DNA from: Sulfurimonas sp. | GTDB taxonomy: Bacteria; Campylobacterota; Campylobacteria; Campylobacterales; Sulfurimonadaceae | Length of the DNA stretch: 64,000 nucleotides | Direction: 5' to 3' | Assembly (NCBI RefSeq): GCF_023228785.1 | Contig: NZ_JALOAN010000005.1 | Location: forward strand, 14,502 to 78,501 | In this document: positions 17,472 through 26,024 of the stretch, one piece after another | How positions within the stretch are numbered: the first letter of the stretch is position 1 | Layout: every line of letters starts with the position of its first letter | Notes under the pieces: generated by a model | What the model was told of the DNA's origin: nothing | Databases searched by the model: none | Seen by the model: only the letters and a program-made list of their open reading frames with translations | Position numbers and translations under genes: made by a program

Positions 17472-18492
17472 AGACGACTTTCTAACTTCTAGCTATGACT
17501 TCTCCCTTCCTCAAGAACTCATAGCGTCTTACCCTGCAAACCCAAGAGATAGCGCTAAACTTCTTATCTATAACAGACAAAACAACGAAATAATTCACTC
17601 CCATTTTTATGATTTTGAAAAATACATCCCAAAAGATTGCGCACTTATCTTTAATGATACAAAGGTTATAAAAGCCAGACTTTTTGGTAAAAAACCAAGT
17701 GGTGGCAAACTTGAACTTCTACTAAATAGGCCACTAGATGCAAACAACATAAATGTTTACATAAGAGGCAAAGTAAAAGTAGGTAGCGAGATCTGTTTTG
17801 ATGATGGTCTTATAGCTTGTGTACAAGAGTTGCGAGATGATGGAAGTAGAGTTGTAAACTTTACTAAAGAAGATAAACTCTTGAGATTTGAAGATCTTTT
17901 ACCTATCATAGACAAGATTGGTCATATTCCACTTCCTCCATATATTCAAAGAGAAGATAATACAGATGACGCAAAAGAGTACCAAAGTGTCTTTGCAAAA
18001 CAAGAAGGAGCCGTGGCAGCTCCAACTGCTTCACTTCACTTTACAACAGAGCAACATAAGAGAGTTTGTAAAAATTACAAACACGCATATGTCACTCTTC
18101 ATGTAGGAAGTGGAACTTTTAAACCTGTAGAAGTTGAGACTATTACAGATCACCCAATGCACTCAGAATATTATGAGATCTCAGATGATGCAAAAGATCT
18201 GCTAGACTCAGATCTACCAATACTTAGCATAGGAACAACAAGCACAAGAACAATAGAGTTTTATGCAAGAAATAAACAGATCCAAAGAGGCGAAGCTAAC
18301 CTTTTTTTACATCCTAATAACAAACCACTAAGAGTAAACCATCTACTTACAAATTTTCATCTACCAAAATCAACTCTGCTTATGCTAGTTGCGTCTTTTG
18401 TTGGAGTACAAAAAGCTCAAGAGTTATACAGTGAGGCTATAGATAAAGAGTATAGATTTTACTCTTATGGCGACGCAATGTTGATTTTATAA
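17464..18492 (+). CDS. queA: S-adenosylmethionine:tRNA ribosyltransferase-isomerase
   Basis: QueA transfers the ribosyl part of SAM to preQ1-modified tRNA to give epoxyqueuosine. The 342 residues match the family. Motifs: FSLPQELIASYPANPRDSAK at the start, FNDTKVIKARL, GKLELLL, ASLHFT and LHVGSGTFKPV, HSEYYEI, and NFHLPKSTLLMLVASF near the end. GTG 17464 is preferred over upstream ATG codons because GAGG lies six bases before it and the upstream part reads the acidic tatC tail in another frame. It overlaps tatC by eight bases, so tatB-tatC-queA is one operon. Confidence 0.95.
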   Translation: MSKDDFLTSSYDFSLPQELIASYPANPRDSAKLLIYNRQNNEIIHSHFYDFEKYIPKDCALIFNDTKVIKARLFGKKPSGGKLELLLNRPLDANNINVYIRGKVKVGSEICFDDGLIACVQELRDDGSRVVNFTKEDKLLRFEDLLPIIDKIGHIPLPPYIQREDNTDDAKEYQSVFAKQEGAVAAPTASLHFTTEQHKRVCKNYKHAYVTLHVGSGTFKPVEVETITDHPMHSEYYEISDDAKDLLDSDLPILSIGTTSTRTIEFYARNKQIQRGEANLFLHPNNKPLRVNHLLTNFHLPKSTLLMLVASFVGVQKAQELYSEAIDKEYRFYSYGDAMLIL

Positions 18493-18570
18493 AGATACTT
18501 TAAAAGCGAACTAAGCTAGTTAGATATACTATCTAGCTAAACTAAATATTAAAAAGTAGATGAAAAGATT

Positions 18571-19485
18571 ATGAACAAACACTGTGATTTTGGGCTAAAC
18601 GAGCATAAACCATACATAAAGCATACTTCTCATGGACACTCTCATGATCATAGAAGTACAGATAAAAGACTCTTAAAAATAACTCTTTTAATTACTTTTA
18701 TAACTATGATAGCGGAGTTTGTTGCTGGATATATGTCAAACTCTTTGGCACTTATCTCAGATGCTATTCATATGTTTACTCACTCATTTGCGCTTATTGT
18801 CTCACTTGTTGCAATCATATTAGCTAGCAAATCTGCTCCACTAGAGAAAACTTTTGGATACTACAGAGCAGAAGTTTTAGCTGCTTTTATCAATGGCATC
18901 ACTATAATATTGTCCATTTTATGGATAGTTTATGAGGCTATAGAGAGGTTTTTAAATCCTAGTAGCATTGATATATCTCTAGCCATTAGTGTGGCTATTA
19001 TAGGACTTGTTGTAAACATAATCACAGGCGTTATTTTGATGCAAGGAGACAGAGAAAACAACAACCTTAAATCTGCATTTGTACATATGCTAAGCGATGC
19101 ACTTTCCTCCGTTGCCATCATCATAGGTTACATAGTCATATACTATACAAACTGGTACTTTATAGATATATTTTTAGCTCTTTTAGTCGCTTTTGTTATT
19201 GCAAAGTGGGCTATAGATATACTTAAGAGCTCTATAAATACTCTTATGGAGACTTCTCCCATAGAGATAAAAACCATAAAAGAGTTTGTTCAACGAGATA
19301 GAAGAGTTATCGACCTTCACGACATACACATATGGGAAATAACACAAGATATGTACAATATGACTGCTCATGTAAAGATAGAAAAAAGCTCTTTAGACGA
19401 GTACGAGGATATTTTAAGTTGTTTAAACCAAGAGTTAAAAGAGAAGTTTAAGATAGTCCACACAACTTTTCAGTTTGAGTGGTAG
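18571..19485 (+). CDS. Cation diffusion facilitator (probable zinc exporter)
   Basis: The 304-residue inner-membrane protein has six predicted helices and a CDF C-terminal domain (VIDLHDIHIWEI). The N-terminus carries a histidine-rich stretch, HTSHGHSHDH, as in CzcD/ZitB-type proteins. TM5 has the normal metal site HxxxD (His172, Asp176). In TM2 the pair is His67 and His71 (SDAIHMFTH), whereas Zn-CDFs normally have HxxxD there. The altered fourth ligand could change metal selectivity. FGYYRAEVLAAFING is a strong family signature. Export of zinc, cobalt or cadmium by proton antiport is inferred from the family. It is transcribed alone, convergent with dprA. Confidence 0.88.
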   Translation: MNKHCDFGLNEHKPYIKHTSHGHSHDHRSTDKRLLKITLLITFITMIAEFVAGYMSNSLALISDAIHMFTHSFALIVSLVAIILASKSAPLEKTFGYYRAEVLAAFINGITIILSILWIVYEAIERFLNPSSIDISLAISVAIIGLVVNIITGVILMQGDRENNNLKSAFVHMLSDALSSVAIIIGYIVIYYTNWYFIDIFLALLVAFVIAKWAIDILKSSINTLMETSPIEIKTIKEFVQRDRRVIDLHDIHIWEITQDMYNMTAHVKIEKSSLDEYEDILSCLNQELKEKFKIVHTTFQFEW

Positions 19486-19500
19486 TTGGCTTTTAGACTC

Positions 19501-20277
19501 TTATTTTAAAAGAACTAACCCATTTTGTATAACTATTTCACCACTAAGTTCAGCTTCAAAAACTCTACTTGCATATTTTTTTTGTGCTTCATCGTATGTT
19601 GGACTTGATCTGCAAAACTCTAAAAAGTCATCTGTTTTAATCTGTTGCTTTGCATCTACATCTATATACCTAGATGCAAACTCCTCTACATCGTATATGG
19701 CTGTTGCTTTACCTTGCTTTAAAAGTTCATTTGTGCCACTACTCTCGCCTACCCTGTGAGGAAGTACATAGATCTCTTTACCCATCTTTAGAGCAAATTC
19801 TACACTTCTCATACTTCCACTACTTAGCTCGGCTTCTGCGACAACTAAGACATCTCCTAGAGCTACAACAAGCTCATTTCTAACAACAAAACTCCAAGGA
19901 GTAGCTTTAAAATCTTTTTTAAACTGACTAAGTAGTAAGCCTTGTTTCTCTATGTCACAAAGAAGATTTTTGTTTATTGATGGATACTTTATGTTGATAC
20001 CACAAGGTAGGACTGAGATAGTATTTGCCTCGCCTGCCGCTTTATGTGCTATAGCATCTATCCCCATAGCTCCACCGCTTACTATACAAACTCCATTTTT
20101 TGAGAGTTTTGATGCAAGTTGATGAGTCAGAGATCTTGAGTATTTAGATGGTTTTCTACTTCCCACTATCGAGATTTTTTTTCGTTTTAAAAGAGAAAAG
20201 TTACCACTAAAGAAAAGCTCTTTTGGATAGCTTTTCATTGCGTTTAGTTCTACAATTTTCTCTTCTAATTTTTGCAT
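19501..20277 (-). CDS. dprA: DNA-processing protein DprA
   Basis: DprA loads RecA onto incoming single-stranded DNA during natural transformation. The 258-residue protein contains the Rossmann-like core: SIVGSRKPSKYSR, SGGAMGIDAIAHKAA, LPCGINIKYP, RNELVVALGDVLVVAEAEL, SGSMRSVEFAL and SSGTNELL. Its short length indicates that it lacks the C-terminal winged-helix domain of longer DprA proteins, as usual in this phylum. Its ATG follows the upstream gene's TAG with no gap (TAGATG), so translation is coupled to the polysaccharide deacetylase. Presence suggests competence but no other com gene is in the window. Confidence 0.93.
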   Translation of the reverse strand: MQKLEEKIVELNAMKSYPKELFFSGNFSLLKRKKISIVGSRKPSKYSRSLTHQLASKLSKNGVCIVSGGAMGIDAIAHKAAGEANTISVLPCGINIKYPSINKNLLCDIEKQGLLLSQFKKDFKATPWSFVVRNELVVALGDVLVVAEAELSSGSMRSVEFALKMGKEIYVLPHRVGESSGTNELLKQGKATAIYDVEEFASRYIDVDAKQQIKTDDFLEFCRSSPTYDEAQKKYASRVFEAELSGEIVIQNGLVLLK

Positions 20278-21282
20278 CTAGTAAAGCCTGTCTATATAGA
20301 CTAATTCTACCTCTTTAAATAGATGTTTAGACTCTTTTAGTGCCATAAGAGTATTTGCATGAGGATGACCAATTGCAATGGCAGTTCCATGAGTTTTTGC
20401 CACTTTTATAGCTTTTTTAATCTGCTCTTTTACAGACTCTTTGTCCAAGTCGTGATCCAAAAAAACATCTCTTGCAACATACTCTAAACCAAAGTTTTTC
20501 ATAACTTTTGGTGCTTTTGTCTCGGCTGTAGTTCTACTATCTATAAAGTAAATATTTTGTGCTTTTAAAGCGTAAATGAGGCGATTCATCGCCATCTCAT
20601 CTGATGTAAACTTACTCCCTGTATGGTTGTTTATATAAGAGACTCTAGGAAAAGCTTCTTTTATAGATCTTATCCTGCTTTGTATCTTTGCATCAGAGTC
20701 ACTAATCCTAAGAGTCATAGGCTCTTCTGCACTAAAGCTTTGTGCTTCCATAGGAAGATGCACCATATATATGCTCTCTTTTTGTGCGAGTTTTGCTGAA
20801 TTTGGGCGAAATTTGCTAGGTGGCAAAAACGACATAGTCAAAGGCAGATTTAAACTCTTTATAGCTCTTACATGTGAGCTTACACTTACATCATCTATAA
20901 TTATGGCTAGTTTTGGTTTTGCAATAGTTCTTTTTACTTCTCTTTGTATAGGTTCAGGCGGTGTTGGAAGGGTTGTATCCCCATACTCATGCGCAGCTGC
21001 TCCAATACTTTTTTTACTCTCTTTATCTAACACATCTTTTAATCTTGTATTTACGCTTTTATTATCTTTTTTTGAGCTAATCTCTTCCATCTTTTTAAGC
21101 ATTGTGAGTCTTTTCTTTTTCTGAGATTGAGACTGCAGCTCTATATCATTTGTAGCTTCTTCATAACCTATATAATAACCTCCAACTAAAGAGCCTAATA
21201 TAAGCGCTACTAACGCTAAAATCCAAGCTACATATGTTAAGATCTTGCTACTTTTTGTCTGCTTTTTTTTTCGTTTTGCCAT
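20278..21282 (-). CDS. Divergent polysaccharide deacetylase family protein
   Basis: The 334-residue protein has an N-terminal membrane anchor (about 14-36), a charged linker and a domain of the divergent polysaccharide deacetylase (YibQ/DUF610) type. Characteristic segments are KLAIIIDDVS, LTMSFLPP, YMVHLPMEA, INNHTGSKFTSD, FIDSRTT and AIAIGHPHANT. The NodB-like fold keeps Asp, His and HPH residues, but the biochemical substrate of this family is not established. It lies directly before dprA, with no gap. The product probably acts in the periplasm on envelope glycans; that is inference. Confidence 0.85.
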   Translation of the reverse strand: MAKRKKKQTKSSKILTYVAWILALVALILGSLVGGYYIGYEEATNDIELQSQSQKKKRLTMLKKMEEISSKKDNKSVNTRLKDVLDKESKKSIGAAAHEYGDTTLPTPPEPIQREVKRTIAKPKLAIIIDDVSVSSHVRAIKSLNLPLTMSFLPPSKFRPNSAKLAQKESIYMVHLPMEAQSFSAEEPMTLRISDSDAKIQSRIRSIKEAFPRVSYINNHTGSKFTSDEMAMNRLIYALKAQNIYFIDSRTTAETKAPKVMKNFGLEYVARDVFLDHDLDKESVKEQIKKAIKVAKTHGTAIAIGHPHANTLMALKESKHLFKEVELVYIDRLY

Positions 21283-21392
21283 ATAAAACCATTCTTAAAT
21301 TTTTCATAACTATATCCAAAAAAGTAAAAAAACAAAATAGTTATGACAAATTGCCATAAAAACAAAGACTAGTTTTTTTTAAGCAATATTTC

Positions 21393-21400
21393 TGTATAAT
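21393..21400 (+). promoter_or_regulatory. -10 element of the rpsF-ssb-rpsR promoter
   Basis: TGTATAAT lies at 21393-21400 after a T-rich stretch, the form typical of vegetative promoters in Campylobacterota, which have a weak -35. The predicted start near 21407 would place the transcript 5' end at the base of the leader hairpin. Confidence 0.65.
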
Positions 21401-21406
21401 CCCCCC

Positions 21407-21461
21407 GTTCCTTTCTCTTTGTATCGCAATAGTGCGATATGTACACATCCGAAAGGGAAAC
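21407..21461 (+). ncRNA. Probable S6:S18 autoregulatory mRNA leader
   Basis: An inner hairpin pairs TATCGCA (21422-21428) with TGCGATA (21433-21439) around ATAG. An outer stem pairs GTTCCTTTC (21407-21415) with GAAAGGGAAAC (21451-21461) with small bulges. Between them, the 3' side internal loop holds ACACATCCG with CCG at 21449-21451. A CCG trinucleotide in an internal loop next to a stem is the hallmark of the known S6:S18-binding leader upstream of rpsF. The position, about 40 bases before rpsF in the operon that encodes both S6 and S18, fits exactly. Identification is by eye. Confidence 0.65.
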
Positions 21462-21500
21462 AACGCCATTACGGCAAATACCAAAAGGAGATTATACTCT

Positions 21501-21956
21501 ATGAGAAACTACGAAAACTTAGTTATCATTAAACCAACATTTACAGCTGAAGAGATCCAAAGTAGCATCAACGCTATTGAAGAGACTATCACTTCAAACG
21601 GTGGCGTTATTGCTACTACAGACGCTATGGGAATGAGAAAATTAGCATACCCTATAAACAAAAACGAGCGTGGTTATTACCATGTTATTTATTACTCTGT
21701 TGCACCATCTGCAATTAGCGAAATTGAGAGACGCTTTCGTATTAATGAAGATCTTCTTCGTTTTGTAACTATCAAGTACGATACAAATCGTGAAATAGCT
21801 GCATGGAATCATCTAGTTGAAAAAGCTAATAAAAAAGCAGAAGCACCAACTAAAGAAGAAGTTGCACCAGTTCAAGAAGAAGCTCCAGTAGCTACAGAAG
21901 AGCCTGCACAAGAAGAAGTTGCTACTACAGAAGAAAGCTCAACTACACAAGAGTAA
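21501..21956 (+). CDS. rpsF: 30S ribosomal protein S6
   Basis: S6 pairs with S18 on the 30S platform. The protein has 151 residues. MRNYENLVIIKPTFTAEEI is a standard bS6 start and the fold runs to about residue 105 (RRFRINEDLLRFVTIKYD). The remaining 45 residues are a glutamate/alanine/proline-rich tail, longer than in E. coli S6. ATG 21501 is chosen because AGGAG lies upstream and S6 proteins begin MRxYE; a longer frame from 21432 runs through the leader hairpin. First gene of the operon with ssb and rpsR. Confidence 0.97.
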   Translation: MRNYENLVIIKPTFTAEEIQSSINAIEETITSNGGVIATTDAMGMRKLAYPINKNERGYYHVIYYSVAPSAISEIERRFRINEDLLRFVTIKYDTNREIAAWNHLVEKANKKAEAPTKEEVAPVQEEAPVATEEPAQEEVATTEESSTTQE

Positions 21957-21989
21957 TCTCAAAAGCATTATAATTAAGAAGGAAAGCTC

Positions 21990-22571
21990 ATGTTTAACAA
22001 AGTAATATTAGTCGGAAACTTAACTCGTGATATCGAACTTAGATATTCTCAAGCTGGTATGGGTATTGCAAAAACTGCAATAGCAACTAGTAGAAAGTTC
22101 ACTAGTAATGGTGAAAAAAAAGAAGAAGTTTGTTTTGTAGATATCACATTTTTTGCTAGAAGTGCAGAGATTGCTAATCAATATCTCCGTAAAGGTAGCA
22201 AGATCTTAGTTGAGGGAAGACTTAACTTTGAGCAATGGAGCGATCAAAATGGACAAAAACGCTCAAAACACTCTGTAATAGTTGAAACTATGCAGATGCT
22301 AGACTCAAAAGGTGACTCTCAAGGTGGTGGTTATCAAGCTCCAACGCAAAACAATGCGCAAAGCTATAACCAAGGTGGACAACAAGCTCAAAGCTATCAG
22401 CAACCAAGCCAACAACAAAGTTACAACAATGAGCCAAAGCAGCAAAGTTATCAACCTCAAGGTGGGGCAAATGGCTATGAGCAAAAAAATGCAAATACTC
22501 AAAGTCGCCAAATGCCAAGCAGTGATTCTATACCTGAAATAGATATAGATGAAGATGAAATTCCATTTTAG
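21990..22571 (+). CDS. ssb: Single-stranded DNA-binding protein
   Basis: SSB coats single-stranded DNA in replication and repair. The 193-residue protein has an OB-fold at about 1-105 (FNKVILVGNLTRDIELRYS, WSDQNGQKRSKHSV), a long glutamine/asparagine-rich flexible linker (about 110-180), and the acidic tip IDEDEIPF. The tip is the conserved docking peptide for SSB-binding enzymes. AAGGA six bases before ATG 21990 supports the start. Location between rpsF and rpsR is the classical order. Confidence 0.97.
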   Translation: MFNKVILVGNLTRDIELRYSQAGMGIAKTAIATSRKFTSNGEKKEEVCFVDITFFARSAEIANQYLRKGSKILVEGRLNFEQWSDQNGQKRSKHSVIVETMQMLDSKGDSQGGGYQAPTQNNAQSYNQGGQQAQSYQQPSQQQSYNNEPKQQSYQPQGGANGYEQKNANTQSRQMPSSDSIPEIDIDEDEIPF

Positions 22572-22598
22572 TAAATAAATAACATCAAGGAAAATACC

Positions 22599-22862
22599 AT
22601 GGCTGAAAAAAGAAAATACAAAAAAAGATATTGTAAATATTGTGAATCAAAAGTTGATTTTATGGACTACAAAGATGTAGGAGCACTTCGCTTCTCTCTT
22701 TCAGAGCGTTATAAAATTATGCCTCGTCGTCTTACAGGAAATTGTAAACGTCATCAAGATATGATAGCAGCAGTTGTAAAACGTGCTCGTGCAGCAGCTC
22801 TAGTTCCATACAGTGTTACTCGTAAAACAGTAGTAACTGCACCTTTTGAAAACTTAAGATAA
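22599..22862 (+). CDS. rpsR: 30S ribosomal protein S18
   Basis: S18 binds S6 and 16S rRNA in the 30S platform. The 87-residue protein shows YKKRYCKYCESK, IMPRRLTGNCKRHQ and VKRARAAALVPY. Four possible zinc ligands are kept (CxxC near 12-15 and C-x2-H in NCKRH), so this is the zinc-ribbon (C+) form of bS18. AAGGA seven bases upstream supports ATG 22599. A strong terminator follows, closing the operon. Confidence 0.97.
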   Translation: MAEKRKYKKRYCKYCESKVDFMDYKDVGALRFSLSERYKIMPRRLTGNCKRHQDMIAAVVKRARAAALVPYSVTRKTVVTAPFENLR

Positions 22863-22875
22863 GTTTTTAAACATG

Positions 22876-22906
22876 CTCAAGTTAGTTCCTCTAGCTTGAG
22901 TCTTTT
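22876..22906 (+). terminator. Rho-independent terminator of rpsF-ssb-rpsR
   Basis: CTCAAGTTAG (22876-22885) pairs with CTAGCTTGAG (22891-22900), one G-U pair included, around a five-base loop TTCCT. TCTTTT follows. It sits 14 bases after the rpsR stop. Confidence 0.85.
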
Positions 22907-22956
22907 ACCAAACTCCCTCATATAAACAAACTCCATACAAAATTAGGTATATTTTT

Positions 22957-22965
22957 TGCTACAAT
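22957..22965 (+). promoter_or_regulatory. Extended -10 promoter of the propeller/OmpA gene
   Basis: TGCTACAAT fits the TGnTATAAT extended -10 with one difference. It lies 20 bases before the ATG and just after the ribosomal-operon terminator. Confidence 0.55.
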
Positions 22966-22985
22966 ACATATAAAAAAGTAGTTAT

Positions 22986-24698
22986 ATGCGCATACTCATC
23001 TCATTTTTGTTACTACTATCTTTCATCCATGCTAAGAGTTCTGACTTCTCAGTTATTGTAAAAAAACCATTTAACAACGCTCTTTTTGACATCACACAAG
23101 ATTATGATGGACAGATCAGTGCAGTTGGTTTTTCTAAGGAGTACAAAAACAATAACAACGAACAAGCTAAAACTTATACGGATGCATTTGAATATCTAGC
23201 TAGCGTTTCAGGGTCACACGGCTCACAAATGCATCTTATAAGAGTAGATGACTTTGCAGATATAACTCTCTCTAAAGCTACAAACATGAATAGTTTTAGC
23301 GAAGCTGTAGCTCTTGTTAAAACCCCTTCCAATGGTTACTTTGTAGGTGGTCATACTATGGATGGTTCTTTAGTTATTTTAAAACTTGACTCAAATGGCA
23401 ACACTATCTTTAACAGATCTTTTGGTACTAAAAACTACGACAGAATGAGCAACCTTATAAACTTAAGCGATGGCGGTGTTTTAGCAGTTGGATCTTCAGC
23501 TACAACTAGATCTACAAGCGACAATCTGTTTGAGACAGGTTTAGGCTTAAATGACATCTACTTAACTCGTTTTTCTAAACATGGAAATATGATCTGGAGT
23601 AAAAAATATGGAACAGAATATGACGATAGTGGTATTGACGCTGTAGAAGCTAGAGACGGTTCTATCTTAGTTTTAAGCACTACAAGTTATGACAAGCATA
23701 AAGATGTAACACTAATGAGAGTAAGTCAAACTGGTGATAAGATCTGGCTAAAACACTACAAGTCAGACGAACTTATAACTCCACACAAGATTATCAAACT
23801 AAGAGATGGAAATTTTCTAGTCTCTTTGAGTCAAAAAGATGAGATGAAAAAAGATCAAGTAAGACTTATAAAATTTGATCTTCAAAAGAATGTTATCATT
23901 GACAACATCATAAATACAACTTATGCAAGTGGACTAAAAGATATAAAAGAGTACTCTGATGGCACTATTGTTGGTGTTGGTTATGTTAGAGATACTTTTA
24001 ACACTGATGCTTTAGTTATGATGTGTGACTCGAACTTAGAGATGCTATATCAAGAACATTTTGGCGAAGAAAATTATGATATGCTAAATGCTGTAAGCAT
24101 ACTAGAAAACTCTCAAGCTGCAGCAGCTGGGATCTACACTTACAAAAATGAGCAAAACTCAAATATGTGGATAGTAAAACTTAATCGTGATGCTACCATA
24201 GCCCAAACATCCACAAAAAGCATAAATGTTTATGATGCCCTTTTAGAACTTTTTGCCAATGAAATAAATGCAAAAACTCTAAGAATCAAAGAGGATTTAA
24301 CCATAGAGTTTTTAAGCCATGGGCTCTTATTTAAAGTGGGAGAATATAAGTTAACATCTCAACAAAAAATATTTTTAGATAAGGTTTCATCTCGTCTTAT
24401 TGATTTTTTATATAGACACAGAGAGTTCATAGACACACTTGAAGTCAATGGTCACACTTCTAGCGAATGGAGTAACAATGGGTTTACAGATAGATACTTA
24501 AAAAATGAAAGACTCTCTATGCAACGCTCATTTGAGACGCTTAGCCATATATTTAAAAAGCAAGATCTTAAAAAACAAGAGTGGCTTAGTGAAATATTAA
24601 GAGGAAGTGGTTTTAGTTACTCAAAGCGAATTATGCATAGTGAGGGCGAAAACAGAGAGTACTCAAGAAGAGTGAGTTTTAAAATACTCTTAAAATAA
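22986..24698 (+). CDS. Exported beta-propeller protein with C-terminal OmpA-like domain
   Basis: The 570-residue product begins with a signal peptide (MRILISFLLLLSFIHA). Residues 25-400 hold several repeats of the pattern GGxLAVG...DxxLxxxDxxGNxxWxxxxG, for example VLAVGSS, IYLTRFSKHGNMIWSKKYG and VTLMRVSQTGDKIWLKHY, which suggests a beta-propeller. The last 140 residues resemble an OmpA/MotB peptidoglycan-binding domain: a strand LTIEFLSHGLLF, then LEVNGHTSSEW, NERLSMQRS, and YSRRVSFKI. It is probably a periplasmic scaffold tethered to peptidoglycan. The function is unknown; no lipobox is seen. It is followed by ddh after 18 bases. Confidence 0.75.
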   Translation: MRILISFLLLLSFIHAKSSDFSVIVKKPFNNALFDITQDYDGQISAVGFSKEYKNNNNEQAKTYTDAFEYLASVSGSHGSQMHLIRVDDFADITLSKATNMNSFSEAVALVKTPSNGYFVGGHTMDGSLVILKLDSNGNTIFNRSFGTKNYDRMSNLINLSDGGVLAVGSSATTRSTSDNLFETGLGLNDIYLTRFSKHGNMIWSKKYGTEYDDSGIDAVEARDGSILVLSTTSYDKHKDVTLMRVSQTGDKIWLKHYKSDELITPHKIIKLRDGNFLVSLSQKDEMKKDQVRLIKFDLQKNVIIDNIINTTYASGLKDIKEYSDGTIVGVGYVRDTFNTDALVMMCDSNLEMLYQEHFGEENYDMLNAVSILENSQAAAAGIYTYKNEQNSNMWIVKLNRDATIAQTSTKSINVYDALLELFANEINAKTLRIKEDLTIEFLSHGLLFKVGEYKLTSQQKIFLDKVSSRLIDFLYRHREFIDTLEVNGHTSSEWSNNGFTDRYLKNERLSMQRSFETLSHIFKKQDLKKQEWLSEILRGSGFSYSKRIMHSEGENREYSRRVSFKILLK

Positions 24699-24716
24699 AT
24701 TCAAACAGGAGAATAG

Positions 24717-25703
24717 ATGAAAGAAAAAATTAAAGTCGCAATAGCGGGTTATGGAAACCTAGGACGAGGAGTTGAACTCTCAATTTCAAAAAACCCAGAT
24801 ATGAGTCTTGTTGGAGTTTTCTCAAGAAGAGATCCAAAGAGTGTAAAAACTATATTTGATCATACTAAAGTTTTTTTAGTTGATGATATTTTAGATTTTA
24901 AAGATCAAATAGATGTTTTGATACTTTGTGGAGGTTCAAAAGATGATCTACCTATCCAAGGTCCAGAGTTTAGCAAGAACTTCAACATAGTAGATAGTTT
25001 TGACACACACGCAAAGATCCCAGACTACTTTGATAGTATTGATAAACCATCAAAAGAGAATAAGAAAGTAGCTTTAATAGCAAATGGTTGGGATCCCGGA
25101 ATGTTCTCTATAAACCGACTCTACGGTGAAGCACTACTGCCAGTTGGAGAGACATATACTTTTTGGGGCAAAGGTCTAAGTCAAGGACACTCTGATGCTA
25201 TCAGAAGAGTTGATGGAGTAAAAGCGGGAGTTCAGTATACTCTTCCATCAGAAGATGCTATACAAAAAGTGCGAAGTGGCGTAAGACCTACTCTATCAAC
25301 AAAAGAAAAACACAAAAGAGAGTGTTATGTTGTGCTAGAAGATGGGGCTGACGCATCAAGAGTTGAGAATGAAATAAAAACTATGCCAAACTACTTTGAG
25401 CCGTATGAAACTACTGTAAATTTCATAAGCCAAAAAGAGCTAGATGAAAATCATAACAAGATGCCTCATGGTGGATTTGTTATACGAAGTGGAAGCTCAA
25501 GCGAAGAGAATAACCAAGTTATCGAGTATTCACTAAATCTTGAGAGTAACCCAGAGTTTACTGCAAGTGTCCTAGTTGCCTATGCAAGAGCTGCTTATAG
25601 ACTAAGTGTAAAGGGAGATTTTGGGGCAAAAACTGCTTTTGATGTAGCACCAGGGCTTCTCTCTATCAAATCAGCACATCAACTAAGAGTCGAACTTTTA
25701 TAG
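24717..25703 (+). CDS. ddh: meso-Diaminopimelate D-dehydrogenase
   Basis: Ddh makes meso-diaminopimelate in one NADPH-dependent step from tetrahydrodipicolinate, for peptidoglycan and lysine. The 328 residues are the standard size. VAIAGYGNLGRGVE is the dinucleotide-binding motif; ILCGGSKDDLP, NGWDPGMFSINR, FWGKGLSQGHSDAIRRVDGV and HGGFVIRSG are characteristic for the family. AGGAG five bases before ATG 24717 supports the start. The one-step dehydrogenase route is scattered among bacteria; its presence here may reflect horizontal acquisition, and it could coexist with another dap branch elsewhere in the genome. It is probably co-transcribed with the preceding gene. Confidence 0.93.
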   Translation: MKEKIKVAIAGYGNLGRGVELSISKNPDMSLVGVFSRRDPKSVKTIFDHTKVFLVDDILDFKDQIDVLILCGGSKDDLPIQGPEFSKNFNIVDSFDTHAKIPDYFDSIDKPSKENKKVALIANGWDPGMFSINRLYGEALLPVGETYTFWGKGLSQGHSDAIRRVDGVKAGVQYTLPSEDAIQKVRSGVRPTLSTKEKHKRECYVVLEDGADASRVENEIKTMPNYFEPYETTVNFISQKELDENHNKMPHGGFVIRSGSSSEENNQVIEYSLNLESNPEFTASVLVAYARAAYRLSVKGDFGAKTAFDVAPGLLSIKSAHQLRVELL

Positions 25704-25765
25704 TTTTGTTTTGAGTGCATATGATATCAACATACTATAATGTCTCAAATATTGTGGGTTTTGCG

Positions 25766-25912
25766 CTCCGTCACTGTAAGCTTGACTTCTCCGTCATTTC
25801 AGCCTGACAATTTCGTTCTTGAAAGTCCAAACCCTCCGTCATTGCAGTTTGACAATTTCGTTCTTGAAAGTCCAAACCCTTCGTCATTGCGGGCTTGACC
25901 CGCAATCTCATC
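25766..25912. repeat. Intergenic repeat cluster of the CGTCATTGCGGG family
   Basis: The 321-base gap between ddh and the cls ATG holds four CCGTCA/TCGTCA-type half-elements at about 25768, 25791, 25835 and 25881. Two 45-base direct repeats start at 25805 and 25850 (TGACAATTTCGTTCTTGAAA and following, differing only slightly). The cluster ends in a perfect stem, TTGCGGG/CCCGCAA, at 25887-25905. The same family forms the array at 33226-33444 and part of the element at 39119-39180. Upstream, TATAAT at 25736-25741 may be the cls promoter. Confidence 0.75.
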
Positions 25913-26024
25913 AGGGCTTTATATATTTAACAAAAAGGTAAAAGACATAGAACCTCAAGAAATACTCTTTTCATATCTATTTTTTCTAACTGGTGGCTTA
26001 GCCGTAATCATAACACTTCTGCAT

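Noticed and set aside
22288..22542. Three ORFs in other frames of ssb
   Set aside because: They arise from the repetitive Q/N-rich linker; ssb itself is certain.
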